A stretch of 64,000 bases of DNA from Oscillospiraceae bacterium (GTDB lineage: Bacteria; Bacillota; Clostridia; WRLR01). Under the pieces are notes generated by a model. The model did no database searches. It had not been told where the DNA came from and saw only the letters and a program-made list of their open reading frames with translations. Both the position numbers and the translations under genes were made by a program. Positions 52,775-62,973 of this stretch are shown piece after piece (positions within the stretch are counted from its first letter, which is position 1; each line of letters begins with the position of its first letter). The DNA is taken from the NCBI GenBank assembly GCA_009777515.1, contig WRLR01000005.1, positions 1 through 64,000 of the forward strand, in the 5' to 3' direction.

Positions 52775-55700
52775 CTAATCTAGTTTTTCCGTCCAAATCT
52801 CGTAACCGTTTTCTTTGCGTTCGTATTTGTGGCTTGTGGATGCTTCCATTATGTCGGCGTATGCCCAGTGCGCGTCGTTTAAATCCGGGAAGGCAGGGGC
52901 CCAGTCCGGGATGTCCCCGATATCTATGGCGCGGTACAAAAGCCTGTTAATGACGCATACGGCCTCGGCGCGCGTGATAGCGGAGTCCGGTCGGAATGTC
53001 CCGTCCGGATAGCCGGATACCAAGCCATTCGATGCACCGACACCGATATGATCCTCCGCCCAGTGCCCAGCGATATCGTTCAATTCATATCTAATTGTGC
53101 CGGCGGTTAATCCGAACCTGCAGATCATTGCGATAAATTCTGCGCGGGTGATGTTGTTGCCGGCCCTGAACGTCCCATCGGCATAGCCGGTGATGATGCC
53201 GATGGACGCAAGATGTGTTACAGCATCATAGTACCATTCCGATTCGGAAAACTCAAACGAGTTGTCTGGGCGCGCAGACCTGCCTTGGTCGGCCAGGATG
53301 CGGAAAAGCATCGCCGAGGCTTCGGCGCGCGTGATGCTTGCGTCGGGCTGGATATCGCCCCCCAAATATCCGTACTGGTACGCAATATGGTCGGGGTTAA
53401 AGGCCATTATTGGCATGAATCCGCTTCGTTGGCCTATGGTAAATCTGGCGGAAACACCCGGTGGGTGTTGGAGAGAAGGCGAAGAAGATGATGCGCCTGT
53501 AGCGGCATTGGGCGTGTTGGCGGTGTCGGGTGTGTTGGAGATGATTGCGTCTCCTCCAGGTACGCCTTGCTCATCTATGTCCGTCTTGTCGGGCCCGTTT
53601 GCGGGCGTTGGCGGCGCAATGCTAGCGGGGGCGCCGCTGCTGCTGCCGGGGGCGCCGTTGCCGCTGCTGCCGTCACCTGTGCCACTGTCGCTGCCACCGC
53701 TAACGTCGCTGCCGTCGCCCCCGTTGGGCGGAGTCGGGGTTGGAGTCGGAGTCGAGGTCAGGGTCGAGGTCGGGGTCGGGGTCGGAGTAGGTGATGGGGT
53801 CTGGGGTGGGGTCTGAGGCGGCGATGGTATAGGCGTAGGCGACAGTGAGGGCGAGGGAGAAGGCGTAGGCGTGGGCGAAGGTGTAGGCGAAAGCGAGGGA
53901 GATGGCATGAGCGACAGTGTGGGCGTGGGCGATGGCGAAGGTGACGGCGTAGGCGTGGGCGTGGGCGTTGGCGGCGCAGCGCGGCGCGCGCCGATTGCGC
54001 CCAGGTCTATCCATTCGATGCCGAGACCGGCCGCAGCGGCCTCCGTCAACTGTATATTGCCGCCCGCGTAATCGGCAAAGCCCGGATTGTAGCTGATGTA
54101 TCGGTTGTTCCCATATATGCCGCCATAGCGCGGATCCGGCGCCACGGCGCCGTCGGGCGGCATAGGCCGCAGGAAGTCGCCTGCGCCCGCCGGGTCAGCG
54201 ATTATATGCAGCGGCACATCCATGTTCACGCATATGTTGTCGTAAACCGGCGCCATCGACTGCGCAAAGCTTTCTTTGTCATTCAACAGATATTCAAAAA
54301 AATCAAAAAACTCTGGATAAATGTCCCGCCACAATGTCTTATATACGCCGGACATGAAGTAATGCCCCACCGCCCATCCCCCGCCGGGATCGTCCACTAC
54401 CAGAAAGTCCTCGGCGGTATAATCTTCCAACCGCCATAGCTCATGCAAAGCGCTCGCCATGACCGGAACCTGCACGTCGATAAAAATGTTGTTGGCGATG
54501 ACCTCCGGGTACAGGTGGGGATCCATCACCCACAGGCCCGCAGGCGCGTTGTATACGACATTGCGCGTGATCTCCGAGCCGGGCCCCGGCCCGTCGATGT
54601 ATATCGCCATGCGCGTCGGCACGGTTTCGTGGCCCCAGCCCCATTCGCGGATAGGCGTGCGTTGGATGTCGCGGATGATATTGTCGTGCACGCGCGTCCC
54701 CCAGGCAAGCCCGCCGTGATGCACCCCGAGGCCAGCCGAATCGCTCGTCCCCGGGTCGCACATAACGTCAATTATCTCGTTGAACGCGACGAGCCCGTCC
54801 GGCCCGTCATGGATCATCCCGATGCCCTGCGAAAATTTCAGTGTGTTGCTTAAAAGGCTGATACCGACGCCGTTCGCATGTACGCCGCCCATGCCGTTCA
54901 TGTAGCCGGTATTTAATATCACATTGTTTTCAAACAGGAAATGCCCGCTTTCGCGGGTGGACACCCTGCCCGAATGAATTATAACGCCATCGCAGCCCAT
55001 GTTGACAATGTCGCAGTTTTTGATCGTATAGTGCAGCCCGTTCTCCAACGCGCTCGGCTCGTCGGGTTGGAAGCCCCCGTGTTCGCCGTAATGCGCTGCC
55101 AAATACTTGCCTTGGTATGTGTATACCCCGGCATATATGCCTGTCCCGCTCATGTTTTTGATGGTCAGGCCGTCTGCGGTGAAATGGCTGCTGCCCTGGG
55201 GGTTCAGCCCGTTGCGCTTGCCTAACTCAAAAGTTAAATTCGAAAACGTCAGCCATGACGCATTGTACGCGACGAGCATATCCGCGTTCATCTTAGGCAC
55301 TTTTAGCACCATACTACTTATGTCCGCGCTCGCCGGGGGGTAAAACAGCAGCGTGCCGGATTGCGGGTCGATGTAGAATTCGCCCGGTGCGTCCAGCTCC
55401 TCCGGCACGTTTTGGAAATAATAGCTGCCTGTTTGTGGGGGCCTGTGCGGGTCCGGTGGGAACTCGCCTTCCAGTTCGATGGTTCTTTGGATGGGATCGA
55501 AATGCTTTAAAATGAGATAGTCGTGCAGCCATTGGCCGCAGATCATACCGCTGACAAGCGCGTCGTCGTAGTTGTCCCACGACGCCACGCGGTCCGCTAT
55601 CGGCTGCGGGACATAGAACGTGGGCGCCCCTGTGAGGCCTGTATGCGAGCCTCCCGCCCATCCGCCGCCGTCCTCGATGAATATGTAGTCATGGTACGGG

Positions 55701-56398
55701 TTTTCCGGGTATATCCCCGGCGCCTTGTTCGGGTAGCGCGCCATATGCAGCGGGGCGTCGTCCACATACACAACCCTTGTCGGCGACCGCATATCGGTCG
55801 TCAAGTTATAGCTGTAAGCCAACTCCTCTTTCGTAAAGCCGTTGTCCAGCAGGTTGATCATGTACACGCTCCCACGCGCGGCTGCAGGGATGCGCGCGGC
55901 AACAGGGTCGAGGCCGCCGGAGCCGCCGCCGGAGCCGCCCCCCGACGCAGGGGCAAAGTCGGCGCCGCCGAAATACAAGCCGCCGGTGAAAACCGGAGAC
56001 TCGCCGGGATAAGCCGTATAAGTTATCGGCGCAGCGGCAGTGCCCGAATCGTCCTCGAGGAACCATACCGTGTCTTCCATATAATAATGGCCGCCCCGAA
56101 AGTAGACGGTGATCCCGCCGTCGGGCAAGCCACTCTCTTCCTTGATGCTCCGCACACGCTGCCGCGCCCCGTCCAACGTCTGCAGCGGCGAGCCGATTTC
56201 CCCGCTGCCGCCGACGTCGTCACCGTCCGGCGCCACATAAATCTCCAGCCCCGCCGATGCCACAGACCCCGCCGACGCCACAGCCCCCGCCGCTCCTGCA
56301 CAACTAGTCGAAACCACAGCATCCGCAGGCAACGCGGCAGCGTTCGCTATTATAAATATGGAAAAAGTCAACCCTATAAATATGCTAATCTTTTTCAA
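52775..56398 (-). CDS. very large secreted beta-helix protein with SLH anchor
   Basis: The gene starts with TTG at 56398, eight bases after GAGG, and encodes 1207 residues. A signal peptide is followed by a right-handed beta-helix region of about 750 residues ([95 protein letters not shown]). This resembles large carbohydrate-active beta-helix enzymes. A Pro/Thr/Ser linker follows (about residues 803-893), then a Gly/Ser stretch and three SLH repeats ([55 protein letters not shown]). It should be attached to the cell surface and act on polysaccharide. The catalytic residues are not assigned. Confidence 0.85.
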   Translation of the reverse strand: MKKISIFIGLTFSIFIIANAAALPADAVVSTSCAGAAGAVASAGSVASAGLEIYVAPDGDDVGGSGEIGSPLQTLDGARQRVRSIKEESGLPDGGITVYFRGGHYYMEDTVWFLEDDSGTAAAPITYTAYPGESPVFTGGLYFGGADFAPASGGGSGGGSGGLDPVAARIPAAARGSVYMINLLDNGFTKEELAYSYNLTTDMRSPTRVVYVDDAPLHMARYPNKAPGIYPENPYHDYIFIEDGGGWAGGSHTGLTGAPTFYVPQPIADRVASWDNYDDALVSGMICGQWLHDYLILKHFDPIQRTIELEGEFPPDPHRPPQTGSYYFQNVPEELDAPGEFYIDPQSGTLLFYPPASADISSMVLKVPKMNADMLVAYNASWLTFSNLTFELGKRNGLNPQGSSHFTADGLTIKNMSGTGIYAGVYTYQGKYLAAHYGEHGGFQPDEPSALENGLHYTIKNCDIVNMGCDGVIIHSGRVSTRESGHFLFENNVILNTGYMNGMGGVHANGVGISLLSNTLKFSQGIGMIHDGPDGLVAFNEIIDVMCDPGTSDSAGLGVHHGGLAWGTRVHDNIIRDIQRTPIREWGWGHETVPTRMAIYIDGPGPGSEITRNVVYNAPAGLWVMDPHLYPEVIANNIFIDVQVPVMASALHELWRLEDYTAEDFLVVDDPGGGWAVGHYFMSGVYKTLWRDIYPEFFDFFEYLLNDKESFAQSMAPVYDNICVNMDVPLHIIADPAGAGDFLRPMPPDGAVAPDPRYGGIYGNNRYISYNPGFADYAGGNIQLTEAAAAGLGIEWIDLGAIGARRAAPPTPTPTPTPSPSPSPTPTLSLMPSPSLSPTPSPTPTPSPSPSLSPTPIPSPPQTPPQTPSPTPTPTPTSTLTSTPTPTPTPPNGGDGSDVSGGSDSGTGDGSSGNGAPGSSSGAPASIAPPTPANGPDKTDIDEQGVPGGDAIISNTPDTANTPNAATGASSSSPSLQHPPGVSARFTIGQRSGFMPIMAFNPDHIAYQYGYLGGDIQPDASITRAEASAMLFRILADQGRSARPDNSFEFSESEWYYDAVTHLASIGIITGYADGTFRAGNNITRAEFIAMICRFGLTAGTIRYELNDIAGHWAEDHIGVGASNGLVSGYPDGTFRPDSAITRAEAVCVINRLLYRAIDIGDIPDWAPAFPDLNDAHWAYADIMEASTSHKYERKENGYEIWTEKLD

Positions 56399-56488
56399 AC
56401 GACTACCTCAAATCTATTAGCTAACGTCAAATAGGCTACATATAGTTTTGTTAAAACGAAACGGAAAAGCTACAATAGCATCTATTGT

Positions 56489-56543
56489 ATGCTTTTATAA
56501 TGCTTTTAGAATGCTTTCAGAATGCATTTAGAATGCTATTTGA
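56489..56543. repeat. phased 11-bp tandem repeat upstream of the SLH beta-helix gene
   Basis: Five units of exactly 11 bases (ATGCTTTTATA, ATGCTTTTAGA, ATGCTTTCAGA, ATGCATTTAGA, ATGCTATTTGA) lie 90-145 bases upstream of the TTG start. The length is about one helical turn with an A/T tract in each unit, so the DNA may be bent or bind a protein on one face. No clear -35/-10 pair is visible near it. Confidence 0.75.
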
Positions 56544-56563
56544 AAGTTTTATAAATACATATA

Positions 56564-57379
56564 TCATGGCGCAACCTTTTGGGCAAGCACCCCATACCAG
56601 TTAATTACATCAAAGTCCGCATCAAAATTACCCGTCTTATCATTAATTAAAAAGCCTTTGCTCATCCATATGTCATCAAGGTCGATATACTTTACCAATG
56701 CAAATCCGGCATCAGATAATGCCTTTATTATATCGTTTCGCAACAAAGGATAATAAACAGGGCATGCGATAACATCATGGTGTTCATGTTTGCCTTTTTT
56801 ATCCACACTGGTCACAAACGAAAATGTTACAGACCCGTTATCATGCCAGTTAAATAAAAGATAGGTGCTTTGGTGCTCATCGGATGTCATTATTCGAGGG
56901 TCGATAATATGGATAATGGCCCTCTCATGCGCAAGTACATCCCAATTCCGAATATCAAAAAACAATAGCCCGTTATCATTCAGCTTTGAATGGGCAGCCG
57001 ATAAAAATTTTTTGAAGCCACATAAATCGACATGGGGGAGCGAATTCCCGGTCGATATAATGCAGTCGACATTTTCGCCTAGGATTTTATCAATTTCGCG
57101 AAAGTCTGATATAAAAAGTTTTGGGGCATACCCATAAGCATGAAAATTTATTTTTGCCCTGTTTAAAAGATTTTCGTTCAAGTCTGAGCCTGAAACAATA
57201 TAGCCGATCTTTGCTAAAGGCAATGTAGTGCCGCCCGCACCGATTGAACAGTCATGTATCGTTTTTATATCATACCCAGTGAAAAGCGCTTCATATAGAT
57301 CCTGAAATTTTTGTTGAGCGGATTCGTCCATGTTCTGATTGTATAACGCTGCTGTGTCGTATATTAATATTTGCGCCAT
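56564..57379 (-). CDS. class I SAM-dependent methyltransferase
   Basis: This 271-residue protein has the AdoMet-binding loop IHDCSIGAGGTTLPLAKIGYIVSGSDLNENLLNRAKI and the downstream VDCIISTGNSLPHVDL and NDNGLLFFDIRNWDVL segments of class I methyltransferases. The methyl acceptor is unknown. Its stop precedes the 11-bp array; it is transcribed towards the SLH gene. Confidence 0.78.
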   Translation of the reverse strand: MAQILIYDTAALYNQNMDESAQQKFQDLYEALFTGYDIKTIHDCSIGAGGTTLPLAKIGYIVSGSDLNENLLNRAKINFHAYGYAPKLFISDFREIDKILGENVDCIISTGNSLPHVDLCGFKKFLSAAHSKLNDNGLLFFDIRNWDVLAHERAIIHIIDPRIMTSDEHQSTYLLFNWHDNGSVTFSFVTSVDKKGKHEHHDVIACPVYYPLLRNDIIKALSDAGFALVKYIDLDDIWMSKGFLINDKTGNFDADFDVINWYGVLAQKVAP

Positions 57380-57434
57380 AAGCTATCCTCTTTTTCACAG
57401 TTCATAGATATAATAAGCTTCCATTCTATTTATT

Positions 57435-58676
57435 TTAATCCGACAAAAGAAAGTCTATTATGTTTTGATACAAAATGCCTTCGTGATCCGTGATATATGT
57501 CTTATCCATTGAAAGTATTATCTTTTCGTAATTGTCTTTAATAGATTTAAGAGGGCGCAATTCCCGTTCCCTTACGGCTTCGCCTGTTATCGTTTCTGTT
57601 ACTTGGATATATAGCCTCTTTGCAGGCTTCTCGGCTATGAAGTCTACCTCCATATCGCCAACCCTGCCGACATAAACCCTAAAATCGCGACGCAGAAGCT
57701 CAAGATACACAATGTTTTCAAGTATGTGCCCGCGATCTGCTTCCCGGTACCCGAGCAGCATATTCCTAAACCCCAGATCGACAATATAGCTCTTCTCCAA
57801 TGTTTTCAAGAGCTGCTTACCTTTAATGTCGTACCTGCCCGCAGAATAGAAAACGAATGCACTTTTCAACATGTGGATATACTTGTCAACTGTCCTTCCG
57901 GCAATGCCCATTCCGGTTTTTTTCTTTATTTTTTGTATTTCGCCTTCGTTTGTCAGTACATTCCCGATGCTGTTTGGCGAGGTTATGCTGCCGATATTGT
58001 TGCAAAGGAAAAGCACTAATTTATGCAGCAATGCATGGTCGGCTGTTTTGTTCCGCTCCAACACATCGCGGAGGATAACCGTGTTGTATATGCCTTCCAG
58101 CGCCTCAATACTCCGCGCTTCGTTAAATTGAAACTGCCTGAGTATGGGCATCCCGCCGAACTGTAAATAATTTTGGAATTTATTTTCCATAGGCACATCG
58201 GGAGCAAATACATAAAATGAGAGAAATTCCTTAAAGGAAAGCGGCAGCATCTTGATTTCAACATATCGGCCCGACAGGAGAGTGGAGAACTCGGAAGATA
58301 ACATATAAGCGTTTGATCCGGTGATATATATATCGACGTCAAAATCAAGCCTGAAAGACTCTATTGCCTTCTCCCAATGAGCGACAGCTTGAAGCTCGTC
58401 AAAAATCAAGTAGTTTTTTTCACCCTTGACTATTTGCATGCTCACATACTCATAAAAAGCTATGTGGTCGGTGTACGCCCGGAATCTAAGTGATTCCATA
58501 TTCATATGGACAATTTTCTCTTGCGGTACACCGCTGCCAAGCAAATAATCCACAAATAGATCCAGCATTGTCGATTTGCCGCTGCGGCGTATGCCGGTGA
58601 CAATTTTTACTACATCCTTGTCTTTGTATTCAATCAGGCGTTTTAAATAATCGGGCCTATTAATGCGTTCTTGCAT
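57435..58676 (-). CDS. AAA_14/DUF4143-family ATPase
   Basis: The 413-residue protein has Walker A GIRRSGKST (28-36), Walker B YLIFDELQ, and the ITGSNAYMLSSEFSTLLSGRYVEIKMLPLSFKEF sensor stretch typical of AAA_14. The DUF4143 C-terminal part contains GDMEVDFIAEKPAKRLYIQV, a nuclease-like fold pattern. The family is abundant in gut and anaerobic bacteria, with no settled role. A relative's C-terminus opens the window. It adjoins a methyltransferase gene on each side. Confidence 0.88.
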   Translation of the reverse strand: MQERINRPDYLKRLIEYKDKDVVKIVTGIRRSGKSTMLDLFVDYLLGSGVPQEKIVHMNMESLRFRAYTDHIAFYEYVSMQIVKGEKNYLIFDELQAVAHWEKAIESFRLDFDVDIYITGSNAYMLSSEFSTLLSGRYVEIKMLPLSFKEFLSFYVFAPDVPMENKFQNYLQFGGMPILRQFQFNEARSIEALEGIYNTVILRDVLERNKTADHALLHKLVLFLCNNIGSITSPNSIGNVLTNEGEIQKIKKKTGMGIAGRTVDKYIHMLKSAFVFYSAGRYDIKGKQLLKTLEKSYIVDLGFRNMLLGYREADRGHILENIVYLELLRRDFRVYVGRVGDMEVDFIAEKPAKRLYIQVTETITGEAVRERELRPLKSIKDNYEKIILSMDKTYITDHEGILYQNIIDFLLSD

Positions 58677-58840
58677 CGGGATCGCCCCCTATCGCTCGCA
58701 TCATATCAGAAACTTACTGAAATTTCAATGTTTTTGATATTAATGTCATAAACTTGTGAGCCATACAAGAATGCCAGATATTAATTGGTCATTTCATTTA
58801 CTATGTAAGTAATACAGGTTTGGGTAACCTTGCCATTTGT

Positions 58841-59470
58841 TTAACATTTATTTTCCATCACAACCGATTGGAAAATATGTGTTTCTGCCCCCCTGCTGAC
58901 TTCAAGCTGCTCAAAAGAGATGATATTGAAGTGATTGGCTAGCAATGTTTTAAGGTTCTTTTCGGAATAAGACGAAAAAAATCTGGAGGCTTTGGATACA
59001 TCGTCTTTTATAAACTCGTTTTCATAATCAGCGCCGCCGTATACCCCCATATAAAATAGACCGTTGGCATCCAGTATAGCCCCAATGCCATCTAATACAG
59101 CAGGCAATTCTTTTTTGGGGACGTGCAAAAGAGTATTCATCGCCCAAACACAGTTAAACCGCTTATGCAACGCAGGCAATTCATAGTAATCAAGCTCATA
59201 CGCTTCAATGCCTTTTTCTATGCACTTTTTGACCATTTCACATGACAAATCTATGGCTACGACATTAAAGCCGCTATCCATAAAATACCGGCTGTCATAT
59301 CCTGCGCCCGCCCCGATTTCAAGCAAGTCCATTTTGCCTTTTTTCTTTGCCAAATCACTAAATTCCCGCCTGATTTTGACCTTCCAATCGGCCTTGGCGG
59401 ACGCGTCGCGCAATGCCGCTTCCTGGTTATAAAAACTGCGCAAATTATCTTTTATCGTATGTGTATCCAT
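58841..59470 (-). CDS. class I SAM-dependent methyltransferase
   Basis: The 209-residue protein has LLEIGAGAGYDSRYFMDSGFNVVAIDLSCEMVKKC, the AdoMet-binding motif I, then FNCVWAMNTLLHVPKKELPAVLDGIGAILDANGLFYMGVYGG, typical of ubiquinone/menaquinone-type or small-molecule methyltransferases. The substrate is unknown. It overlaps in space but diverges from the GNAT gene to its right. Confidence 0.8.
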   Translation of the reverse strand: MDTHTIKDNLRSFYNQEAALRDASAKADWKVKIRREFSDLAKKKGKMDLLEIGAGAGYDSRYFMDSGFNVVAIDLSCEMVKKCIEKGIEAYELDYYELPALHKRFNCVWAMNTLLHVPKKELPAVLDGIGAILDANGLFYMGVYGGADYENEFIKDDVSKASRFFSSYSEKNLKTLLANHFNIISFEQLEVSRGAETHIFQSVVMENKC

Positions 59471-59577
59471 TGACGCTCTCCATGTCCGGCACTCTTCATA
59501 AACGTTTGGATTTCTGTTATTATATGTTCACCTATGCATTATACAGTTTCATATCATTTATGAAAACAGAGGGGACG

Positions 59578-60042
59578 ATGATAATTAAAGCATACACTCC
59601 GTCTATGCAGCCGGCGATAGAGGCTTGTTTCAAGGCTTGTTTGGACGCGCTCGGATGGGAGTACGAGCCGGATGGCAGGCACTCGGACATTGTAAATATC
59701 GAGGAAGCATATATGCGGCACGGGTGTTTTTGGTGCCTATACGAAGACGACAACCTGGTCGGCATGTCGGCGGCCCGCTGCATCGACGCCGAAAATAAAA
59801 TCGTCGAGCTTAAACGGTTGTATGTGCTACCCTCGCACCAAGGCAAGGGCTATGGGGACCAAATGTTCCAAAACGCGCTGGAATATGTAAAGGGGCAAGG
59901 CTACAGGACGGCGATGGTCGATACCCGCCACGACCGTTCGGCGTCGCTGCATTTAATCGAAAAATACGGGTTCAAGCAAGCGGAGCGCTACAACGACAAC
60001 GATTATGCAGAGCTATTCTTCGAGCTAGATTTGACCGTTTAG
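59578..60042 (+). CDS. GNAT-family N-acetyltransferase
   Basis: The ATG at 59578 (MIIKAYTPSMQPAIEACFKACLDALGWEYEPDGRHSDIVNIEEAY), following GAGGGG, gives 154 residues; the longer upstream frame is not supported. LKRLYVLPSHQGKGYGDQMFQNALEYVKGQGY is the acetyl-CoA-binding motif, and HLIEKYGFKQAERYNDNDYAELFFEL closes the fold. The substrate is unknown. It overlaps by 18 bases with the end of the convergent giant MerR gene. Confidence 0.82.
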   Translation: MIIKAYTPSMQPAIEACFKACLDALGWEYEPDGRHSDIVNIEEAYMRHGCFWCLYEDDNLVGMSAARCIDAENKIVELKRLYVLPSHQGKGYGDQMFQNALEYVKGQGYRTAMVDTRHDRSASLHLIEKYGFKQAERYNDNDYAELFFELDLTV

Positions 60043-61047
60043 TATCCGAACGATTTCTTCGTTCACGTCGGCGAACTCGCGGATTTTGGCTGCGATTTTC
60101 TCTCGCTTCGTTTTGTCCCGCAAGACCTCCAGCGTGACATTGAAACCTCCGCCGAGGGCCTCAAGGCTGTCCGGGTCCCCGTTGCCCATTAATTTCATCT
60201 TATTATATAGAGCGCTCACCTCATCCAAGAAGCCCATATCGGGGTTAAGCTTTTGCGCTTTCTGCAAAAACCCATGGCAGCAGCTACCGTTGGTCGCGAG
60301 AACGCACACATAGTTGGTATGGTCGCACCATGTATCAAATGCCTCGGCGGCCATCCTGTCGAATTTGCCGTTCTCAATGTCTCTCGCCCACGCCCTGAAC
60401 GCTTCCGGGCCGAAGCAATATGCGTCCGTCTTGATATGCTGCATGGGCGCAATGTCCTTAACCGCGTCGCGGTAGATTGCCGCCAGCGGATGGCTCTCTT
60501 TTTTATCGCCCACAAATACCCAGCCGCTTTTATATTCATAGCCATGAAAAGGCTTTGGTTCAAAAACCTTATCCAGCTCAATCCGCACCGGTTGGCTGCT
60601 GTTGCCCGTGATGTAGAGCAATATTTTTCCGTATTCCTCATATCCAACAAATACGCCCGTACTGCCCCCGCACCTGATGACTGGGACCCCTTTGTCGATA
60701 TAGGCGATCAGCGTTTGCAAATACATTTCGGTATTTTTCGCAATCTCCCCGCCGGAAACAAAGGTAGCGGCATATCCGCATTTTTGAAAGGTTTTTTCAT
60801 AAAATTCGGCGGGGTCATCCTCAGCCAAATAACCGGACGCGGAATCGCTCGATAAATTGGTAAAGCTATAATGCTGTGTGAACAAGTCGCCTGTCAACGC
60901 CGCGAATAACCAATAATCATAGTCCGGTTCGCCCAAACATTCCATTACATATTTGGCGCAGCCGTTGAACCAGTAGTTTTCGCCGAACTCGTCCGTGACA
61001 AGGCGGTGTATTATTGGGATCAAATTGTTGCTCTGTTTAGTTATCAT
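60025..61047 (-). other. possible internal translation start within the giant MerR gene
   Basis: The in-frame ATG at 61047 (MITKQSNNLIPIIHRLV) is preceded by AAGGGG at a good distance. Starting here would yield a 340-residue stand-alone copy of the C39-like part, similar in size to the 360-residue paralogue at 50929. This suggests the present gene arose by fusion of two neighbouring genes, and that the short form might still be made. Confidence 0.45.
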
Positions 61048-62781
61048 GTTCAGTTCCCCTTCTTTTAATTTGCTTTTTTGCATGTCGGCGAGTTGCGAAA
61101 TACGGATGGAGCGAAAATATATTTTGTCGCTGTCATACGACGCCCCGACGACAATAGGGCAAACCTCCTCGCGGCCCAAATCCATATGCATATATGGGAA
61201 GTCAGCGCCGCAATAGCGGACTTCGCCGTTTATAATAACGGCTAGATGCTTTGGGCCCACAATCCATGTTAGTTGGTTCGCTTCGTCTATATTAACCGCT
61301 CCGCGTCCCGGCAAATAATAATCGTCCCAAAAGATCGGCTGTGCAAAACGGATGGCTTGAACCATTTTTTCATTGTCATTATTCATGTTGATCCCAAAGC
61401 CCCTGTTGCCAATGCGACCCAAAGGGTACCCGGTGTCTTCGCTGTGGTATAAAACTATTCCGGTTTTGCCCTTGCCGGACGGGCGGAACTCCATGTCAAT
61501 GCGGAACGGCAGCTTGACCGATACATGGGTGTTCAATACGGCCCTTAAAATCCACCCGATATATTCCGCTTCCCCGTCCTTGTTAATGCGAAAATATGAG
61601 TTGTTGGCGTGCGACTGCGTCATCTTGTCCAGCGCGACTTCGGCATCCCACAAAATGGGGTTTGCCGCTTCGATTTCCGCGACGGAAATGCCGACCACTT
61701 CCTTCGGCTTGTTAAACAGCGCAGGGTCGGCCATGCGCTTTTTTACCGGCGCCATCAGCGCGACGAGTTCGCGCTGGTCGTCAGGCGAAACCAGGTTCTC
61801 CAGCATGGCCGCGTGGCGCAGGCTGCCGTCGCTCAAATAATCAATTTGATAATATTTATTGCCGTCGAAATGCGTTATCAGTGCGCGGAACCGCTCGCCC
61901 AAGTCCTCGTCCAAATAGACGTTGATCGCGGCGAACAAGCCGCCTTCAAAAACATAGTCCGAGTATTCGCCGTCATTGCAAAAATCGTCGTCGATCCGCA
62001 TAATGACAACGTCGCCCGCATCCGTCTGAAATTCAAACCGCTCGTGCTGCCCCGGTTTGCCATATGGCAACCCTTTCGCCTGCGCCCAACGCCAAAATCC
62101 CTCCGGGTCGGATGTACCGTCGCCCCGCAGCGACGAGATCACGCGCATAGACGGCAAAGTGTATATCGACGGTTCCGCCGGTTTAGCCAGCTTGCTCGAT
62201 ATAGCCGAAAGCTCCGCGAAGCTTGTAGCATTGCCACTCGCAGCCTTTTCGCTTGTGGCATTGTAGTTCGCAGCATTTTCGCTTGTATCTACGTAGCCTG
62301 TAGCCTCGCCACTCGCAGCCTCATCACTCGCAGCCTCGCCACTCGCAGCCTCGCCACTCTCAGCCTCGCTTTTTTCCAGCGTGCTCAACTGTTTTTCCAT
62401 TTGCTCATATAAAATAGGCAGGGCTGAAATTTTAGTAACGCCGTTTTCTAGCATGGTTTGCAAAAAGTCATTCGTTATGCGTTTGAGTTCGGTCAACGCC
62501 CCGACTTCATCGTCGATTGCATTGATGCGGTTGACAAACACCTCGACCACCGTACTCATATCCTCGTTTTCATATATCCGGATAATGTCCTTAACCGAAA
62601 TCTGCATTTTTCTAAGTATCATGATTTGCTTGATACGCTCCACTTGTGCATCGCTATAATACCTGTAATTATTTATATCATCGCGTTTCGCCTCCAATAA
62701 TCCGACGCGCTCGTAATAACGCAGTGTTTTCGACGTCACGCCAAACCGTTTTACGGCATCGGTTATACATAATCCATTCAT
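60025..62781 (-). CDS. giant MerR-family regulator fused to effector-binding and C39-like domains
   Basis: The 918-residue chain starts with a typical MerR helix-turn-helix and dimer helix (ITDAVKRFGVTSKTLRYYERVGLL..ISVKDIIRIYEN). A low-complexity Ala/Ser/Glu linker (about 133-185) and two less conserved modules follow. The module near 370-580 has paired strands (VSVKLPFRIDMEFRPSGKGKTGIVLYHSED) reminiscent of concanavalin-like ligand domains. From Met579 on, the chain resembles the protein at 50929 (KGVPVIRC..GVFVGYEEYGKILLYITG). MerR proteins are usually 100-300 residues, so this is exceptional. It is likely autoregulated through its 19-bp-spacer promoter. The ligand is unknown. Confidence 0.75.
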   Translation of the reverse strand: MNGLCITDAVKRFGVTSKTLRYYERVGLLEAKRDDINNYRYYSDAQVERIKQIMILRKMQISVKDIIRIYENEDMSTVVEVFVNRINAIDDEVGALTELKRITNDFLQTMLENGVTKISALPILYEQMEKQLSTLEKSEAESGEAASGEAASDEAASGEATGYVDTSENAANYNATSEKAASGNATSFAELSAISSKLAKPAEPSIYTLPSMRVISSLRGDGTSDPEGFWRWAQAKGLPYGKPGQHERFEFQTDAGDVVIMRIDDDFCNDGEYSDYVFEGGLFAAINVYLDEDLGERFRALITHFDGNKYYQIDYLSDGSLRHAAMLENLVSPDDQRELVALMAPVKKRMADPALFNKPKEVVGISVAEIEAANPILWDAEVALDKMTQSHANNSYFRINKDGEAEYIGWILRAVLNTHVSVKLPFRIDMEFRPSGKGKTGIVLYHSEDTGYPLGRIGNRGFGINMNNDNEKMVQAIRFAQPIFWDDYYLPGRGAVNIDEANQLTWIVGPKHLAVIINGEVRYCGADFPYMHMDLGREEVCPIVVGASYDSDKIYFRSIRISQLADMQKSKLKEGELNMITKQSNNLIPIIHRLVTDEFGENYWFNGCAKYVMECLGEPDYDYWLFAALTGDLFTQHYSFTNLSSDSASGYLAEDDPAEFYEKTFQKCGYAATFVSGGEIAKNTEMYLQTLIAYIDKGVPVIRCGGSTGVFVGYEEYGKILLYITGNSSQPVRIELDKVFEPKPFHGYEYKSGWVFVGDKKESHPLAAIYRDAVKDIAPMQHIKTDAYCFGPEAFRAWARDIENGKFDRMAAEAFDTWCDHTNYVCVLATNGSCCHGFLQKAQKLNPDMGFLDEVSALYNKMKLMGNGDPDSLEALGGGFNVTLEVLRDKTKREKIAAKIREFADVNEEIVRILNGQI

Positions 62782-62801
62782 TGATTAACCTCCATATATA
62801 C

Positions 62802-62832
62802 AATATAGTGGTTGCCCTAAGGACAATGTCAA
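62802..62832 (-). promoter_or_regulatory. MerR-type promoter with 19-bp spacer and operator
   Basis: On the minus strand TTGACA (62832-62827) and TATATT (62807-62802) are spaced 19 bases, the long spacer typical of MerR-controlled promoters. Within it TTGTCCTTAGGGCAA (62826-62812) is an interrupted palindrome in the position of a MerR operator. It lies just upstream of GGAGG and the giant MerR start, indicating autoregulation. Confidence 0.72.
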
Positions 62833-62973
62833 TGGGTTAATATAATTTTATCCGGGAATTTTTTAGAACGTTTCGACGCAAGCTTCTCGCAATGGCTGGG
62901 TCGGGATAGAACATTATAACAGGAGTATCAAATTATATACTCATATAGTTATATATTCTTGTTATAAAATAAA

